This document shows, piece by piece, positions 36,842-48,888 of a stretch of DNA of 64,000 nucleotides; positions within the stretch are counted from its first letter, which is position 1, and the number at the start of each line of letters is the position of its first letter. Under the pieces are notes generated by a model. That model did no database searches and was not told the DNA's origin. It saw nothing but the letters and a program-made list of their open reading frames with translations. This stretch comes from Phallusia mammillata. Its lineage: Eukaryota > Chordata > Ascidiacea > Phlebobranchia > Ascidiidae. The stretch lies in contig QLIY01000203.1 in assembly GCA_003260075.1 (NCBI GenBank), positions 126,569 to 190,568 of the forward strand, given 5' to 3'. The position numbers were made by a program, and so were the translations under genes.

Positions 36842-37792
36842 TAAACATCACACAAATTTTAAAGAGTAACTATAATGAAAATCATTTTACGTAAGAATAG
36901 GTAGGATATCGCCATCTAGCGACCGTTTAAGTCTTCGTTTATCCGCAATCCACACAACCCTGCACAAACAAAAATGTGGATTGTTATTGACTTGCTGAGT
37001 TCTGTGCATGCATACTTTTCTTACGTCATTAAGATCATCGGAATAATCAACACTATAGCAGCAAAGAGCCAGGCGAAACCGTGGTATATAGAAATCGTAG
37101 ACGAGTACAAAGTTAGAAATGTAATAGTCGCAACCAGAAAAGTAAGAATTTCGGAACTTGACAGCAAAGCAAATGTGGCTCCTGAAAAATAAACATGCAC
37201 ACATTTTTACGTTTGAAAGATAAATTCCTCGGAATTTGAAGCTTTAAAGGGTTCATCACTCGAAACAAAACACTTTTCATTACCGTGTTCGTACTCTGAC
37301 ACTAGATTCGACATTTGTGCTTTGATGTATGGTGGGTGTGAGTTTCCAAATGTCAATAACGCAGTTGCTATAACAAACAAAGCAATTAGACCAACAATCA
37401 TCAAAATAGAAGTCCACATAAACGAAGTGCGTCTCACAATATACACACGTACCGCTATCAGCAACTCGCTGGTGTTGATTAAATATTGAAAGTAAGAGAG
37501 TCGCTTTTTTTCGTTTTTCACACTACTTATATACACTACAGCATACATGGTCTTAATATGGTGAACTCACCTATGAATATCATATACCGTTCATTTGCAA
37601 ATGACATGAGTAGTGCATAACTGAACCAGCCCATAAACCCTACCATAATTACAAAGTTGTTCGAAAATGAAAAGACGCGTTGATATACCACGACGAGTAA
37701 AGGAGTAAAAGCAACAATCGCAGACTGCACGCCCTGCATAAAAATGCGTTTTGAATTTAGATAAATGAAAAATACAGGCTATTGCAATAGCC

Positions 37793-38046
37793 CAGTGGTT
37801 CCCAACCGGGGAGGGAGGAATTTTATCATTTCAGGGGAGGAATTTATAAAAACTGTAAAAAAATACATTGAAAATGTTACAGAATATTTGTAAACGATTC
37901 TAAAATGGACAACCCTAATTGGAAGGTCTAATTAAAAATTGCTATAATTTTTTAAGTTATATTTGTTTTTCGTCTTATGGGGAGGAATAAATAGTTCGAA
38001 AATGGGCAAAGGGAGGAATGTGATAAAAAAAGGTTGGGAACCACTG
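37793..38046. mobile_element. hAT-like MITE, 254 bp, in intron of transporter B
   Basis: Ends CAGTGGTTCCCAACC and GGTTGGGAACCACTG are inverted copies. The 8-bp target duplication CAATAGCC is exact (37785-37792 and 38047-38054). Confidence 0.92.
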
Positions 38047-39212
38047 CAATAGCCCATCAAAACAGGGTTTCAGATTCAGCGATATAAGTGATACAATTAT
38101 TATGTCACAAAGATTTTTTGAGGTATTTTTAGACATTCATAAAGCGTTTTGGTTTATAACTTGCTGGTGTACTGAGCCCTATTTTAAAAGTGAATTTCCA
38201 CTGCGAAAAAAAGCATTAGGGTTTTAATATAAAACTTCAGGGAAAAGAATTTCGTTTCTATGTATTTTATGACTTCTGAAAAACACGAATTATTTAGTTG
38301 TTGATTTAATGATTTGAAATATATAACTATAGACAAAACTCAAACTTTAACGTCAACGTAGATTTCAAAAATGATTTACTTTGCTACAGTTATGTACTTA
38401 CCGATTCAATGCCAATTAACACCGGGGTGAAGCAGAGCGGTTGTGAAAGTAGAAAAATTGTCAATAAATCAACCGACCCTGTACCAGTAAACTGCGCGAA
38501 ATTGACACCACATTCTCCAAACTCGACCAGCATATTTGCCGCCACCATGTGGACACTTTTTGTCTAGTAAATTCGAAAATTAGATTTTAGGATTTTATTT
38601 CTCTACATTTTAAAAACATACCTGTCAAAGTTTTTGTGAGACTGTTACAAGCATTATCAGAGACGTGACATTTGTCGCAGTGGCTGTATTCGCTGCTGTA
38701 AACATTCCACACTGAGCGTAGGAGATCTATAAGGTTGTAACCTTTCGTCGGAGGGCTTTCTGCACAAGATGTAATTGGAAACTTTATTATTCAAGAAAAT
38801 TCAAAAAAATTTCGAATAACTAACATTTTGAATAAAATACATATTTTTAAAATGTTCAGTTGCAATTCATTACCCACCGTCGATTGTTTTATTAACTTGG
38901 TCACATGATCCATAATCAGACGTCGTTGAAACAGTTGGATTTTGATATTCATTCACATTTGCCTCATTTTCTTTGTTGCTCGAAAGTTGGCGTTGCAACT
39001 TGTGGGAGTCGGGTAGCAGAGGGATAAGAAAAAGGGATGCGAAAACCATGACGGTGCAAGCCATAACAGGAACAAAGAAACCTTGACTGTCGATCCAATA
39101 ACCGCTACTTAACCCAGCTGCACCACCGCCTATACCCAAGCATGTGTCCAGAATCACCATCCTATTAAACGGTAAGACGTTGTCACAATGTACAAAGGCC
39201 ACATAAAAAGTG

Positions 39213-39518
39213 GCTGAAATTGGGCAATATAAGCAATATCGCGATTAAAAAAAGATTAAACAATCGAGTTTATGTGTGCTCTTTATATATATCTTTACAG
39301 ATTTTATATACCTGATTCATCTAAAATCGCTTGGTGTAATGTCGCTGACATAAGCGTAACCCCCCCCCCGCTGAAATTGGGCAATATAAGCAATATCGCG
39401 ATTAAAAAAAGATTAAAGAATCGAGTTTATGTGTGCTTGTTATATGTTAATCTTTACAGATTTTAGATACCTGATTCCTCTAAAATCGCTTGGTGTTATG
39501 TCGCTGACATAAGCGTAG
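39213..39518. repeat. Direct duplication covering part of a B exon, C-run join
   Basis: 39213-39359 recurs as 39370-39518 after a C run (39360-39369). It repeats the 3' end of B exon 39596-39471, so a false partial exon appears near 39311-39360. The second copy, continuous with the rest of the exon, is the real one. Confidence 0.82.
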
Positions 39519-40739
39519 CCTTGCATGAGCATAGTCGTGTAGTATCCCCCCAATCCAGCCACAAAATTGTACAGAAAAAGTGACTTTATCTGCCAACTAA
39601 ACAAAAAAAGTTCAATCCCGCGCGATAAATGTGTCAATGCATCAGGCATTTTACTCACTTAAAGTAAATGGACGCCGCCATACAAGCGTTGCTGAGAGCG
39701 ATTGCCAAAACCGGTACCGTCAAGGCATTTTTTCGACCGACTCTGTCACCCCATGAAGTCACTATGATTCCTGCGATGCTGCCAGGAATATATATGGTCA
39801 TGTCGAACTTCAATGTCCATCTGTGGAAGACCGAAGATGATTGCTAGAGTTAATGTCACGATGTTTAAGTTTTTGAAATATAAAAAAGCTTTTATTACTT
39901 GGAAACTTCTTTGGCTACAAGGTGATCAACCGCTGATGACGTGCTATTTCCACAATTATCAGTAACTCGGTGGGTAGTATTATGCGACTCGGCAACTTTC
40001 TGTTAACAGATAATGGTTTCATGAGGTCCAAATTAACCACAAAGATGTAAAAAAGTCCTTGGCGACAAAACTTACCCAATACACAATCTGGGTGCTAAAA
40101 ACAGCCGGCAGTAAAGTGCCATACGTGACAATAAGAATGATTGAACACAGCAATACAAAAGACGCCTTTGTTGATACACAGGCCATGCAGTTCAATTAGT
40201 TATTTTCAGTACATATGCTGTCCCTTGTATGAACATTTGCTCGATGCTGCTTTATGGAGTCAAAAATGCTTTTCTGTCCCAGGAATTCCAAAATGACTAA
40301 CCAATTTTTGCATATTTTAGTGTTAGACTGTCTAAATATTAGCACAAATCGGGTTATCGTGTTTAAGTAAATAAAGACCCAAAAAAGACAGTTCAATTCA
40401 AGTTTTAAAATTAGTTACTAACCTACAAGGACCTGGTGCTCAACTAAAAAAATTGTGAAACAACTACCAGTTCCCGAATAAAGACAAATAGTTACGAAAG
40501 ATAAATTACAGTTTTGATAAAAAGTTTTCCTTACTTACAACATTACTTGGCAATACGTCGCCCTTGAAATATTCTCTAAACTGGCATTTGTTTTCCAGTG
40601 GCGAATATGTTGGACACAAGTTTTTCACATCAACTTTGAGCATAAAAGCAAGCGTTCCACAGTGACCTGTTTAACTGACTTTTATGGTTAGTCTAGCAGG
40701 GCTTTAGGGTCTGCACCATTTTAGCACGAACGTTTAGAG

Positions 40740-41184
40740 CAGCGGTTCCCAAACTTTTTCATATTTTTGTCAAAACGGTCCCTGTGCCATTATTTTGAGG
40801 GCTCGCGGTCCTTAAGCCTAAATATGTATTTCATAAAAACGAAAGTTGATTGCAGGATTTTAGCCAGTTATGCAAAATTGCGCATAAAAGTCATCCAAAC
40901 ACAGCTTGTGACATCACAAACAGGACAAATGCACTACATGTGCGCGAACAATTACATTTTTGATAATTGTCATTCAATAAAGGCTATTGTTAAGCAATGG
41001 AGACAGTTGATTCTCAATTCTACTTTGATTTATACTTATTTAGTGGCNACTTTGATTTAAACTTATTTAGTGGCACAAACTGACGCCAAATAAGATTATA
41101 GAATTACTTCAACCGCTTCGCGGTCCCCCCAAAATTGCCTCACGGACCCCTAAAGGACCGCGGACCCCAGTTTGGGAACCGCTG
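40740..41184. mobile_element. hAT-like element, 445 bp, upstream of transporter B
   Basis: Terminal inverted repeats CAGCGGTTCCCAAA / TTTGGGAACCGCTG are flanked by the exact 8-bp duplication GTTTAGAG (40732-40739 and 41185-41192). A single N at 41048 sits between two copies of a 25-bp segment ending TTATTTAGTGGC, another unresolved join. No transposase was seen. Confidence 0.92.
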
Positions 41185-41339
41185 GTTTAGAGCAATATCT
41201 GATTGCTGTTATGGTTACAAATACTCTCATGATAAACTTAATAAATACAGCACGGTCTGAACGAATAATGATTGCTGACAAGCAAAGCTTATTTCTAACA
41301 CACATTTTGAACGTTTACAATGGACTTTGTCATTAATAA

Positions 41340-41600
41340 TGCTGCGTTGTCAATATGCCACATGCATTGTAAACGACAGTCTGCTGCAAACTACAAATAC
41401 AAACCCACGCTTGCACAGTTTATGTTTTGTTTGTGTAGGGAGGCCTGCCAAGCAGTTCTGCCCCCAGGTCAGTCATAGCAGGTTATATTTCACTATTACA
41501 GTAACGACTTGTATTTTATTATGCTGTTTCGCCTTCTAACGAGCAATGCACTTCAGATTTGCTTACATTTAACAAACAGTGCTTTGCTCAAGGTCCCTAT
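41340..41600. promoter_or_regulatory. Non-coding block shared with transporter A upstream
   Basis: Partner of the 33395-33640 block: GCATTGTAAAC, AATACAAACCCAC, GTTCTGCCCCCAGG and GATTTGCTTAC...ACAAACA occur in the same order about 1.2 kb upstream of the B start codon. It may be promoter-related for the 1a-type first exon. No expression evidence is available from sequence. Confidence 0.4.
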
Positions 41601-42315
41601 AACTATAGTCACTGCTGGTAATATTTGCTGCAAAATATTTTTTATCGAACAAAGAAAAACAATTGTTTCCTACAAGCTTATATTCGATTTCAACACTTTT
41701 AATGATTAAACAACGCTTTATCCAAAACAAGCTTGCGAAATGATTGGACAATGCTTTTTTTGGTTTTTGGTCAACTGTACCAAAACGTAAGAAACTTTTT
41801 CGCTTTTTAGTTTCTTCACTTAGCTGGCTAAAACAATCAAACCGTTCTACGTTATAATTCTTAATTAAACCAAAATCGTTGCTCGATAGGTAAAGTGAAC
41901 TTAAATCTCGGCTACTTCATGTCAATTTATTCGATAAGTCACAAGATACGCTGAACAATGTACTACTTTGTTTTAATCGGAACAATGTAAAAAAGAATAA
42001 AGTTTAATAAACAACGTTGAATAATAAAACGCTGTAATGACCGGAACAAGTTGTAATTACAACAGATGAGATATAAACCAGAAGCGTTTTGCAAACCATT
42101 TACGGTTTAACGTCAAAAATGTAACGAGACAAAATGCAATAAAGACATAACTAACAACTGCACTAACTGTAAACACAACAACTTTTATAATAACATTATT
42201 TATCTGAACCATTTAGGTGAATAGTATTGTAAATAATACGTATTTCTTTATCATCACTACCTCGGTATACAAAGTTTACTGTAAATAATATATGCAACCA
42301 TGCAATAAGGATCAA

Positions 42316-45300
42316 TCAGGAAAGAAGAGACTTGCGCTCGCCAGCAGTTGACCTATTTCGTATCCGTTTATCTGCTATCCACACAATCCTGCACAAACAA
42401 CAATCAGGTTTGCCACTGGCAAGTTGTGTGTGAACGGTTTACTTACGCCATTAACACCATTGGAACAATTAACACGAAGACCGCGAAAAGCCATGCAAAT
42501 CCGTGATAGATAGAAATCGTAGAAGAGTAAATTGTTAAAAAAGTAACAGTGGCGACCAGAAAAGTAAGAATTGAAGAACCAGACAGTAAGGCAAACGAGG
42601 CTCCTGAAAAGTACAACTGATTGTTTTGTCAGCAATATTGCGTTGAATTAAAGCCTGCCAAGGTGCAAACCGTTGCGAATTAACATTTTAAACGAGATGC
42701 TTACCGTGCTCGTACTCTGATACTAGATTAGACATTTGTGCCTTGATGTATGATGGGTGTGAATTTCCAAATGTCAACATCGCGGTTGCTGCAACAATTA
42801 AAATCAGTTGGATCTACAATTTATAACACCTAGATCAGTGGTTCTCAGCTCGTTTCAGGCTATGGACCACTGGCTCAGTAAAAATATTATCGGGGACCAT
42901 TCCATTTTTAAGCAAGATTGAAGTAAGTATATGTGACAAACAGTTTGGCTTGAAGCATATTTATTCTAAACCGATTTTCGAGATATGAGATAAAGTTATT
43001 AACAACTAACATTTTTCCCCTTTTTCAATATATACAATCATCTTCAGTTTATCACCAAATTCAATAGGGGGCAAATTCATTCTGTGGACCACCCAAAAAG
43101 TCATCTTGGACCACTAGTGTCGAGAACCACTGACCTAGATTGTATCACAACGCTGGCATTGTCGGAAACTTTTGAAAATATCACCAAAACAAAAGTTTCG
43201 ATAAACGACAGGTACCCCACATGGTAGACTAAAAGCGATCAGCAAGTGTTTATCCGGCATGCAATTAATAATTTGCTTGTTAATTTGTAGGTTTGGCTAA
43301 AAACGCACTTTTTCCTTGACTATAGTACGTAAACGCTAGTACCAACAGGAAATTCTAAACAGCTACCGTGCTGTACATAGCCTTTATATGTTAAACACGT
43401 CTATGAATTTAACTCACCTATGAATACCAGATATGTTTCATTTGCGAATGACATAAGTAGTGCATAGCTGAACCAACCGACAAACCCTGACATAATTATA
43501 AAGTTGTTTGAAAATAGTAGAAGACGTTGATACATTATGACGAGTAAAGGTGTAAAAGCAACAGTCGCAAACTGTACCCCCTGCAAAAGTTTCATAAATG
43601 GTAAATCTGTATGCGAAACAGTTTCGATGAGATGTGCATTAGTGGACTTGTGTACTTACCGACTGAATGCCAATGAACACCAGGTTAAAGCAAAGAGGTT
43701 GTGAAAGAAGAAAGATTGTGAGAAAACTACTCGATCCTACACTTGTAAACATCGCGAAATTGTAAGAAATCAAGTAACACCACATTCTCCAAACTCGACC
43801 AGGATATTTGCCGCCACCATGTGGACACATTTCATCTAACTTGGTAAATTTGCAATGTTAAAATATATTTTGTTTCCATGCTATTTTAAGAATACACCTG
43901 ACGAAGTATTCGTGACAGTGTAGCAAGCATCATCATCGACGTGACATTTGTCACATTGACTGAATTCGCTACTGTAAACGTTCCATACTGAGCGCATGAG
44001 ATCTATAAGGTTGTAACCGTCCTTCTTGGGACTCTCTACAAAAGACCCCCCCCCCCGCAAGCATCATCATCGACGTGACATTTGTCACATTGACTGAATT
44101 CGCTGCTGTAAACGTTCCATACTGAGCGCATGAGATCTATAAGGTTGTAACCTTCCTTCTTGGGACTCTCTACAAAAGATGTTAGTTTAAAAGAAACCGA
44201 TTGATTTAAAACACATCGACTCTGTTTTCCAATTTTATGTGGCCAACTCTAACTGGTTACTTACTTGGGAATGTCTTATTAGCGTGGTCACTGGTTTCAT
44301 AACAGGAAGGCGTCGTCGAAGTGGTTAATGTATTGTCCGCATTCACATTTGCCTCACTTCCTTTTTGGTCCGCAAGTTGGCGTCCTAACTCGTGAGAGTC
44401 GGGCAGTAGAGGAATGAGAAAAAGAGATGCGCCAACAATGATAGTACAAGCCAGAACTGGGGCAAAGTAACCTTGGCTGTCGATCCAATATCCACTGCTC
44501 AACCCAGCTGCACCACCTCCTATTCCAAAACAAGTGTCCAATATAGCCATCCTATTATGCACAAAGACATTGACGAATTTCACACTATTGGGTGTAATAA
44601 GGCAGATATTGCCCCCCCCCCATCCTATTATGCACAAAGACATTGACGAATTTCACACTATTGGGTGTAGGCAGATATTGAAAAAAAATTGATTTCGACT
44701 GTCAGGTTTACTTATACGTAGATATTAATGTTTACCCACCTGATTCCTCTGTTATCACCTCGTGTTATGTCACTGATATATGCAAATCCTTGCATGAGTA
44801 GGGTCCAGTAATATCCCCCCAATCCAGCCACAAAATTGTACAGAAAGAGTGTCTTCAATGGCCAACTAAAAACAAAACTGTTTGAACTCCGCTCAAACGT
44901 TATGATGTTAGCGTTTAACTTACTCAAAAGAAATAAACGCCGCCATAATACCATTGCTTAGCAAGATCCCCAATAACGGTATAGTCATGGCAATCTTGCG
45001 ACCGACTTTGTCACCCCATGACGTTACAAGGATCCCAGCGATGCTGGCAGGAATATACATGGTCATGTCGAACTCCAATGTCCATCTGTGGTAGATAGTG
45101 GGTGACTGGTAAAGATGTTCCTATCTGCTATATCGTATTTTTAGGAGATGTAGTTTTATGTGTAATATAGCACAAAAGAAAACTTTGTCAAAATTCGAAC
45201 TTGGATTGAAGTGTTTACACTGACTTGGAAACTTCTTTGGTTACGACTTGATCGGTCGCTGACGACGTGCTATTTCCACACTCGGTAGTAACTCGGTGGG

Positions 45301-46439
45301 TGATGTTATGAGACTCGGCAACTTTCTGTCAACAGTAATATGTGAGTCGGGGGCAGGAACTTGGCCGAACGGTCCAAGGCGCCTAACCCATGCACAGACA
45401 CAAAAAACTGATCAGGATTCGTATCTCGGAAACTTCCTGGCTTCGAACCACGTAAAAAATGTTAAATCGGACATTCTGGTGAAGGTAAACCTTTCACGGT
45501 TTAATATCGTTTGAAAAGCTTTAGGTCACAACACCGCTGACAAATCGTTTCTTATCATTAGTGATTTCATATGTCTGTGCCTCCCTGGAAAACACCTTGT
45601 GGCTCTCTTGGGGGACATGATCCTCGGGTAAGCAACGCTGATTTAGATGGTTGTTGCACCGAACAGCCGCTATTACGCTGAGGGTTGCTTCGCAAATAAG
45701 TCTGCCTGTACACCAGTTCGCAGCGCCAAACAGTTTGCTGGCCTTTGCCATCGATGACAAATAAAGGTAAGTAAACACAACAATATAGAGGGCAATTTTG
45801 TCCAAGCACAATCCATTTGGCATTTCGCTAAGAACCAAATCTAAAAATCGCTGGATTGTTTTAAATCTTTTCCGCTCCTTCGAGGAAAATTTACCACTCT
45901 GGCTTCAGGTTTATGCTATATCCATTTTAATAATTTAGGAATTACAACTAAATTACTACATAGTAGTGGCAACTCATTCTACATGCACATATGATTAATC
46001 GTTCGTGTGGACAAAGATGCAATGACATCATTGACTGGAAATGATTGTTCGCAGTCAATAAACGAAGTATTGATTAGGCAAGGGGATTGTCCGTAAAGGG
46101 TTCTGTTCAACTTTAACAATTTAATGATGGCACAAGTAATTGCCCAGTTGGGACTATCGGCAGCAGGACAATTCCTTCTGCCGCTTTTTCCACATCAGAA
46201 CACAGATTGGAATTTGCTCTAGTTGTGGTACTGAGACAAATGTTTACTTAACGCATTGAACCATTGCTTTATCACGAGATGCTTTTCCTTTTCAAACTGC
46301 GTTTAGTTTCCAAAATTCAACCACTAACCTTGTAAAGATATTCGCTCTGTAATGGCATGAGCATAAATGTAGAAAATGCACACAGTGAACAGATCAAGTG
46401 AACAAGTAGATAACGGTAGGGCGTACAATTTTGAAACAT
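42316..46439 (-). CDS. SLC46-like MFS transporter C
   Basis: Third tandem paralogue, 11 exons joining in phase to 525 residues: 46439-46329, 45325-45225, 45085-44924, 44865-44740, 44551-44265, 44035-43898, 43835-43660, 43580-43418, 42788-42705, 42603-42447, 42388-42316 (TGA). Exon sizes equal those of A except exon 5 (287 versus 275), which encodes the variable acidic loop. It shares the family landmarks (SQPLCFNLVFIG, CFGIGGGAAGLSSGYWID, SEYEHG). The first exon is of type 1c (YLLVHLICSLCAFSTFMLM, EYLYK); no 1a or 1b copy was found. Exon 44035-43898 is partly repeated after a C run at 44057. An hAT MITE lies in the intron 42789-43417 and a tRNA-like repeat in the first intron. Confidence 0.82.
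42836..43132. mobile_element. hAT-like MITE, 297 bp, in intron of transporter C
   Basis: Ends CAGTGGTTCTCAG and GAGAACCACTG, with the exact 8-bp duplication ACCTAGAT (42828-42835 and 43133-43140). The interior matches the element at 58243-58768 in reverse orientation (for example the GAAAATCGGTTT segment), so both belong to one family. Confidence 0.92.
43923..44180. repeat. Duplicated transporter C exon segment, C-run join
   Basis: 43923-44045 recurs as 44057-44180 after an 11-base C run (44046-44056). The copies cover most of C exon 44035-43898 and differ by a few bases, including a coding change (codon GAC versus GAA after PKK; Asp or Glu). This reads as two alleles of one exon placed in series. 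Confidence 0.85.
44548..44680. repeat. 60-bp direct duplication at a C exon edge, C-run join
   Basis: 44548-44610 (the acceptor side of C exon 44551-44265 plus intron) recurs at 44621-44680 with a C run between them (44612-44620). The second copy lacks a 3-6 base stretch (GGTGTAATAAGG versus GGTGTAGG). Confidence 0.82.
45345..45470 (+). mobile_element. Candidate tRNA-derived SINE fragment
   Basis: TGGCCGAACGGTCCAAGGCG resembles a Leu/Ser tRNA A-box region. It is followed at tRNA-like spacing by GATTCGTATCTC and GGCTTCGAACC, which resemble a B box and 3' arm. It lies in the first intron of transporter C. That intron is about 1 kb, against 73-76 bp from the 1a exon to exon 2 in A and B. The boundaries and any non-tRNA body (perhaps to 45780) are unclear. 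Confidence 0.4.
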
Positions 46440-48733
46440 TCTCTACAATCATTTGATGCTGCAAATAGACAAAACACAATCATACACACGATGTTTACAG
46501 TTTTTGTCTGCTAACAATTGGAACATTTCAGAATGCAATTTCTTGTGATGAAATGACGTGAATTTAATAATTTTTTAGTGTTGTGTTTGTGTATTTTACG
46601 AATAATGCTTGGTAATAAGTTATTACTAATAACGACTCACTTTAACCCTTGGTAGAAATGAGCTACTTTAATGTCGTTTGCCCTCCTGTCCATCGGTCTA
46701 TCTTGGAAACCACTCATGTGTTTAATACACCTGGGTCTTCTATTCATAACTTGTTCTAACGGTTAGCATTTATGGCATTGTCGGAACCACATGGGATTAT
46801 AATGTTACTGTGGTTGCCTGTTACGGACCGCTTGCTCCTTTGAACCACTCCTTGTCTAGTGGAGTAAGAGTAAGTAGCAAGTATGAGTACCAACTGCCAA
46901 GACTCGCATTAGTGATCTTTTATATGTGTTCTATTCTATTGTCGTTTCTATTGTCGGTATTGCTCAGATCGTAAAAGGCATCCTTAAATCTACAAGTTAA
47001 GTTCACCAACCTGCTTTATTTATGGATGTCCCTTTATTTCTACCATGTTCCATACACCGACATTTAAAACCCACTTGATATAAAACACATTACAGGAAAT
47101 GTTGTTAAAATTCACTTCACACGAAAATAGCCTTATCCGATAAACCACAACATGTCCTAGGCCAAGAGCCTTTACAATTCCACTGCAACCAACCGACAAT
47201 GGTACATTATTTCAACCGTATATGCTCAGTAACTTTGAAGTTCACATAAAATGCAACTACAACGCATTTTATGTTTGCAGGGTCTGCTAAAGTTTTCGTC
47301 CTAACCGCAATCAAGGGTTAAAATTCTCAGTGAGAAAATGCTTTAGGCCTACCAACTATAAAAAGACTGAAAAGGCCTTATTCTCTTGCACAACCGCGAT
47401 AAAGTAAAGCTGGTGTACACATATTCTCGTGGTCTGTAGAATGCAAACCTGCAAACCTGCAACAAAGTTAATATAACCGTAAGTAATGATTAACACATTG
47501 GGCGTGTGTGTCGTTAACGTTAAAAGGAAAAGCAACACCGCATTTTAAACGTGTAACCCAAGTGTGAGCCCCCTTAGAAGTGTGTTTTTTTCAATATATT
47601 TTGACTTTTTTGACTTCATGGTAAGACGTTTTGACTTCATGGTAAAATTTAAATGTGTGGAAGCTTATAATTTAGCAATTGTCAAATAACCTGTAAGAGT
47701 ATTACTGTAAGAATATTTAGTATTAAGCGACGTTGGAATTGTTTGCCTTGGATCCTACCCGGACCATGACCGCATTAAACAAACGAAATACTGAGGCCGA
47801 CAGGAAAAAGCAAGAACCATCTCACCCAGCAATGTTTGTAAGGTCACAAGAATTGGTGATCGTAAGTTGAGACAACATATAGGATACCGCTGTTCTCTGC
47901 TAGACATACCACCCCTTACTTACCGTTGTACTGTGACCTCGGGCTAAGGACACGAAACTGTTCCACACAGCTACACGCAATTAAACACGCGGTTGACAAT
48001 CAAGCATTGGAAATTTCGCAACAAGAGAAAATTGGCGGTGACATTATAGTTTACTTCATAGAAACATTTACACTTAACATCGGCTTGTACATGCAGAAGT
48101 TCGATTTAAACTCTTGGATAAGGGTAATTGCCAATAACTGTTTAATTAGCATGCTTTCAATTGACGGCAATAGAATTAGAAATTTAATAGAATTAGCATG
48201 CACAATAAATCTCCAAAGACCGAATTGTTTGAGTTTTATCTGATCCTGTTTAGCTCCACACATTTCAAACTAAACTTTATGCTAACGTGGCTGAAAATAG
48301 GTTGTGGTCATGCCTCGAGAGGTGCAATGTATAACCAGAGATATGAACAGAATTAATTTGTTTAAGTTATCCCGATAATAGACAAACAGTTCGTTCTCAT
48401 ATGAACGCGAGGGAACCAGGTAATCTTCAGCTTCGAGTGTGCTTTCAGCGGATAGAAGCACATTTCCATCTTGAGGACTTCGCAGAACTTTGTATTTTTA
48501 GTTAGAACCGGTGACTGCTCTGGACTTTTAAACTGAACATCACATCTCGAATATAAAGGGAAAAAACGTACACGTACCAATAGCTGTCACTCACCAATGT
48601 ATGTTAATAATCTGCTAATCTTTAATATTAAATACACAGGAATGCAATAACCATCTTTGCAAATAAATGTACGAGTATTATGTCAAACAGTATACGAACT
48701 TAAACAAAAAGACAAACATATATGATCAATTGA
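46440..48733. other. Intergenic, nothing recognised
   Basis: Between the first exon of transporter C and the orphan gene. No exon with protein similarity and no terminal repeats were seen. A 17-bp direct repeat (TTTTGACTTCATGGTAA) occurs twice near 47605-47648. Confidence 0.5.
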
Positions 48734-48888
48734 TCACTTAGTCTTACATCGTTTTGTCATCTTGAAGTTTTCCAGCGTTTGTTATTTGTGTCTCTCTCGT
48801 TGTCAAACCCCCCCCCCTCACTTAGTCTTACATCGTTTTGTCATCTTGAAGTTTTCCAGCGTTTGCTATTTGTGTCTCTCTCGTTGTC
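48734..48888. repeat. 74-bp direct duplication at the orphan gene 3' end
   Basis: 48734-48807 recurs as 48818-48888 after a 10-base C run (48808-48817). The second copy contains the stop codon and last 15 or so codons of the orphan protein. The first copy would be a false 3' extension. Confidence 0.82.

Larger units (their letters stand above)
34605..36886. other. Spacer between transporters A and B
   Basis: No exon found. It holds the C-run duplication at 36358-36639 and the candidate poly(A) signal of gene B at 36836-36841 (TTTATT, read as AATAAA on the minus strand). The promoter of A first exon 1c should lie just above 34604. Confidence 0.5.
36887..40186 (-). pseudogene. SLC46-like transporter B with 14-bp frameshift deletion
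   Basis: Tandem paralogue of A with 11 exons in the same phases: 40186-40076, 39999-39899, 39820-39659, 39596-39471, 39161-38878, 38759-38622, 38563-38402, 37733-37571, 37367-37284, 37181-37025, 36959-36887. Exon 38563-38402 is 162 bp, whereas A and C have 176. Fourteen bases after the RMWC codons (junction 38505/38504), which in A and C encode YLIS, are missing. The frame shifts and reaches TGA at 38471-38469, removing the last five or six helices. All splice sites and the downstream exons are otherwise intact, so the lesion is recent, allelic or an assembly error. It has only a 1a-type first exon. An hAT MITE sits in the intron between exons 7 and 8. Confidence 0.72.

Noticed and set aside
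45521-45838. 105-codon minus-strand frame in the first intron of transporter C; its first 37 codons end in W like first exon 1a
   Set aside because: The sequence does not match the A or B first exons, there is no phase-0 donor after the Trp, and it overlaps a likely repeat.
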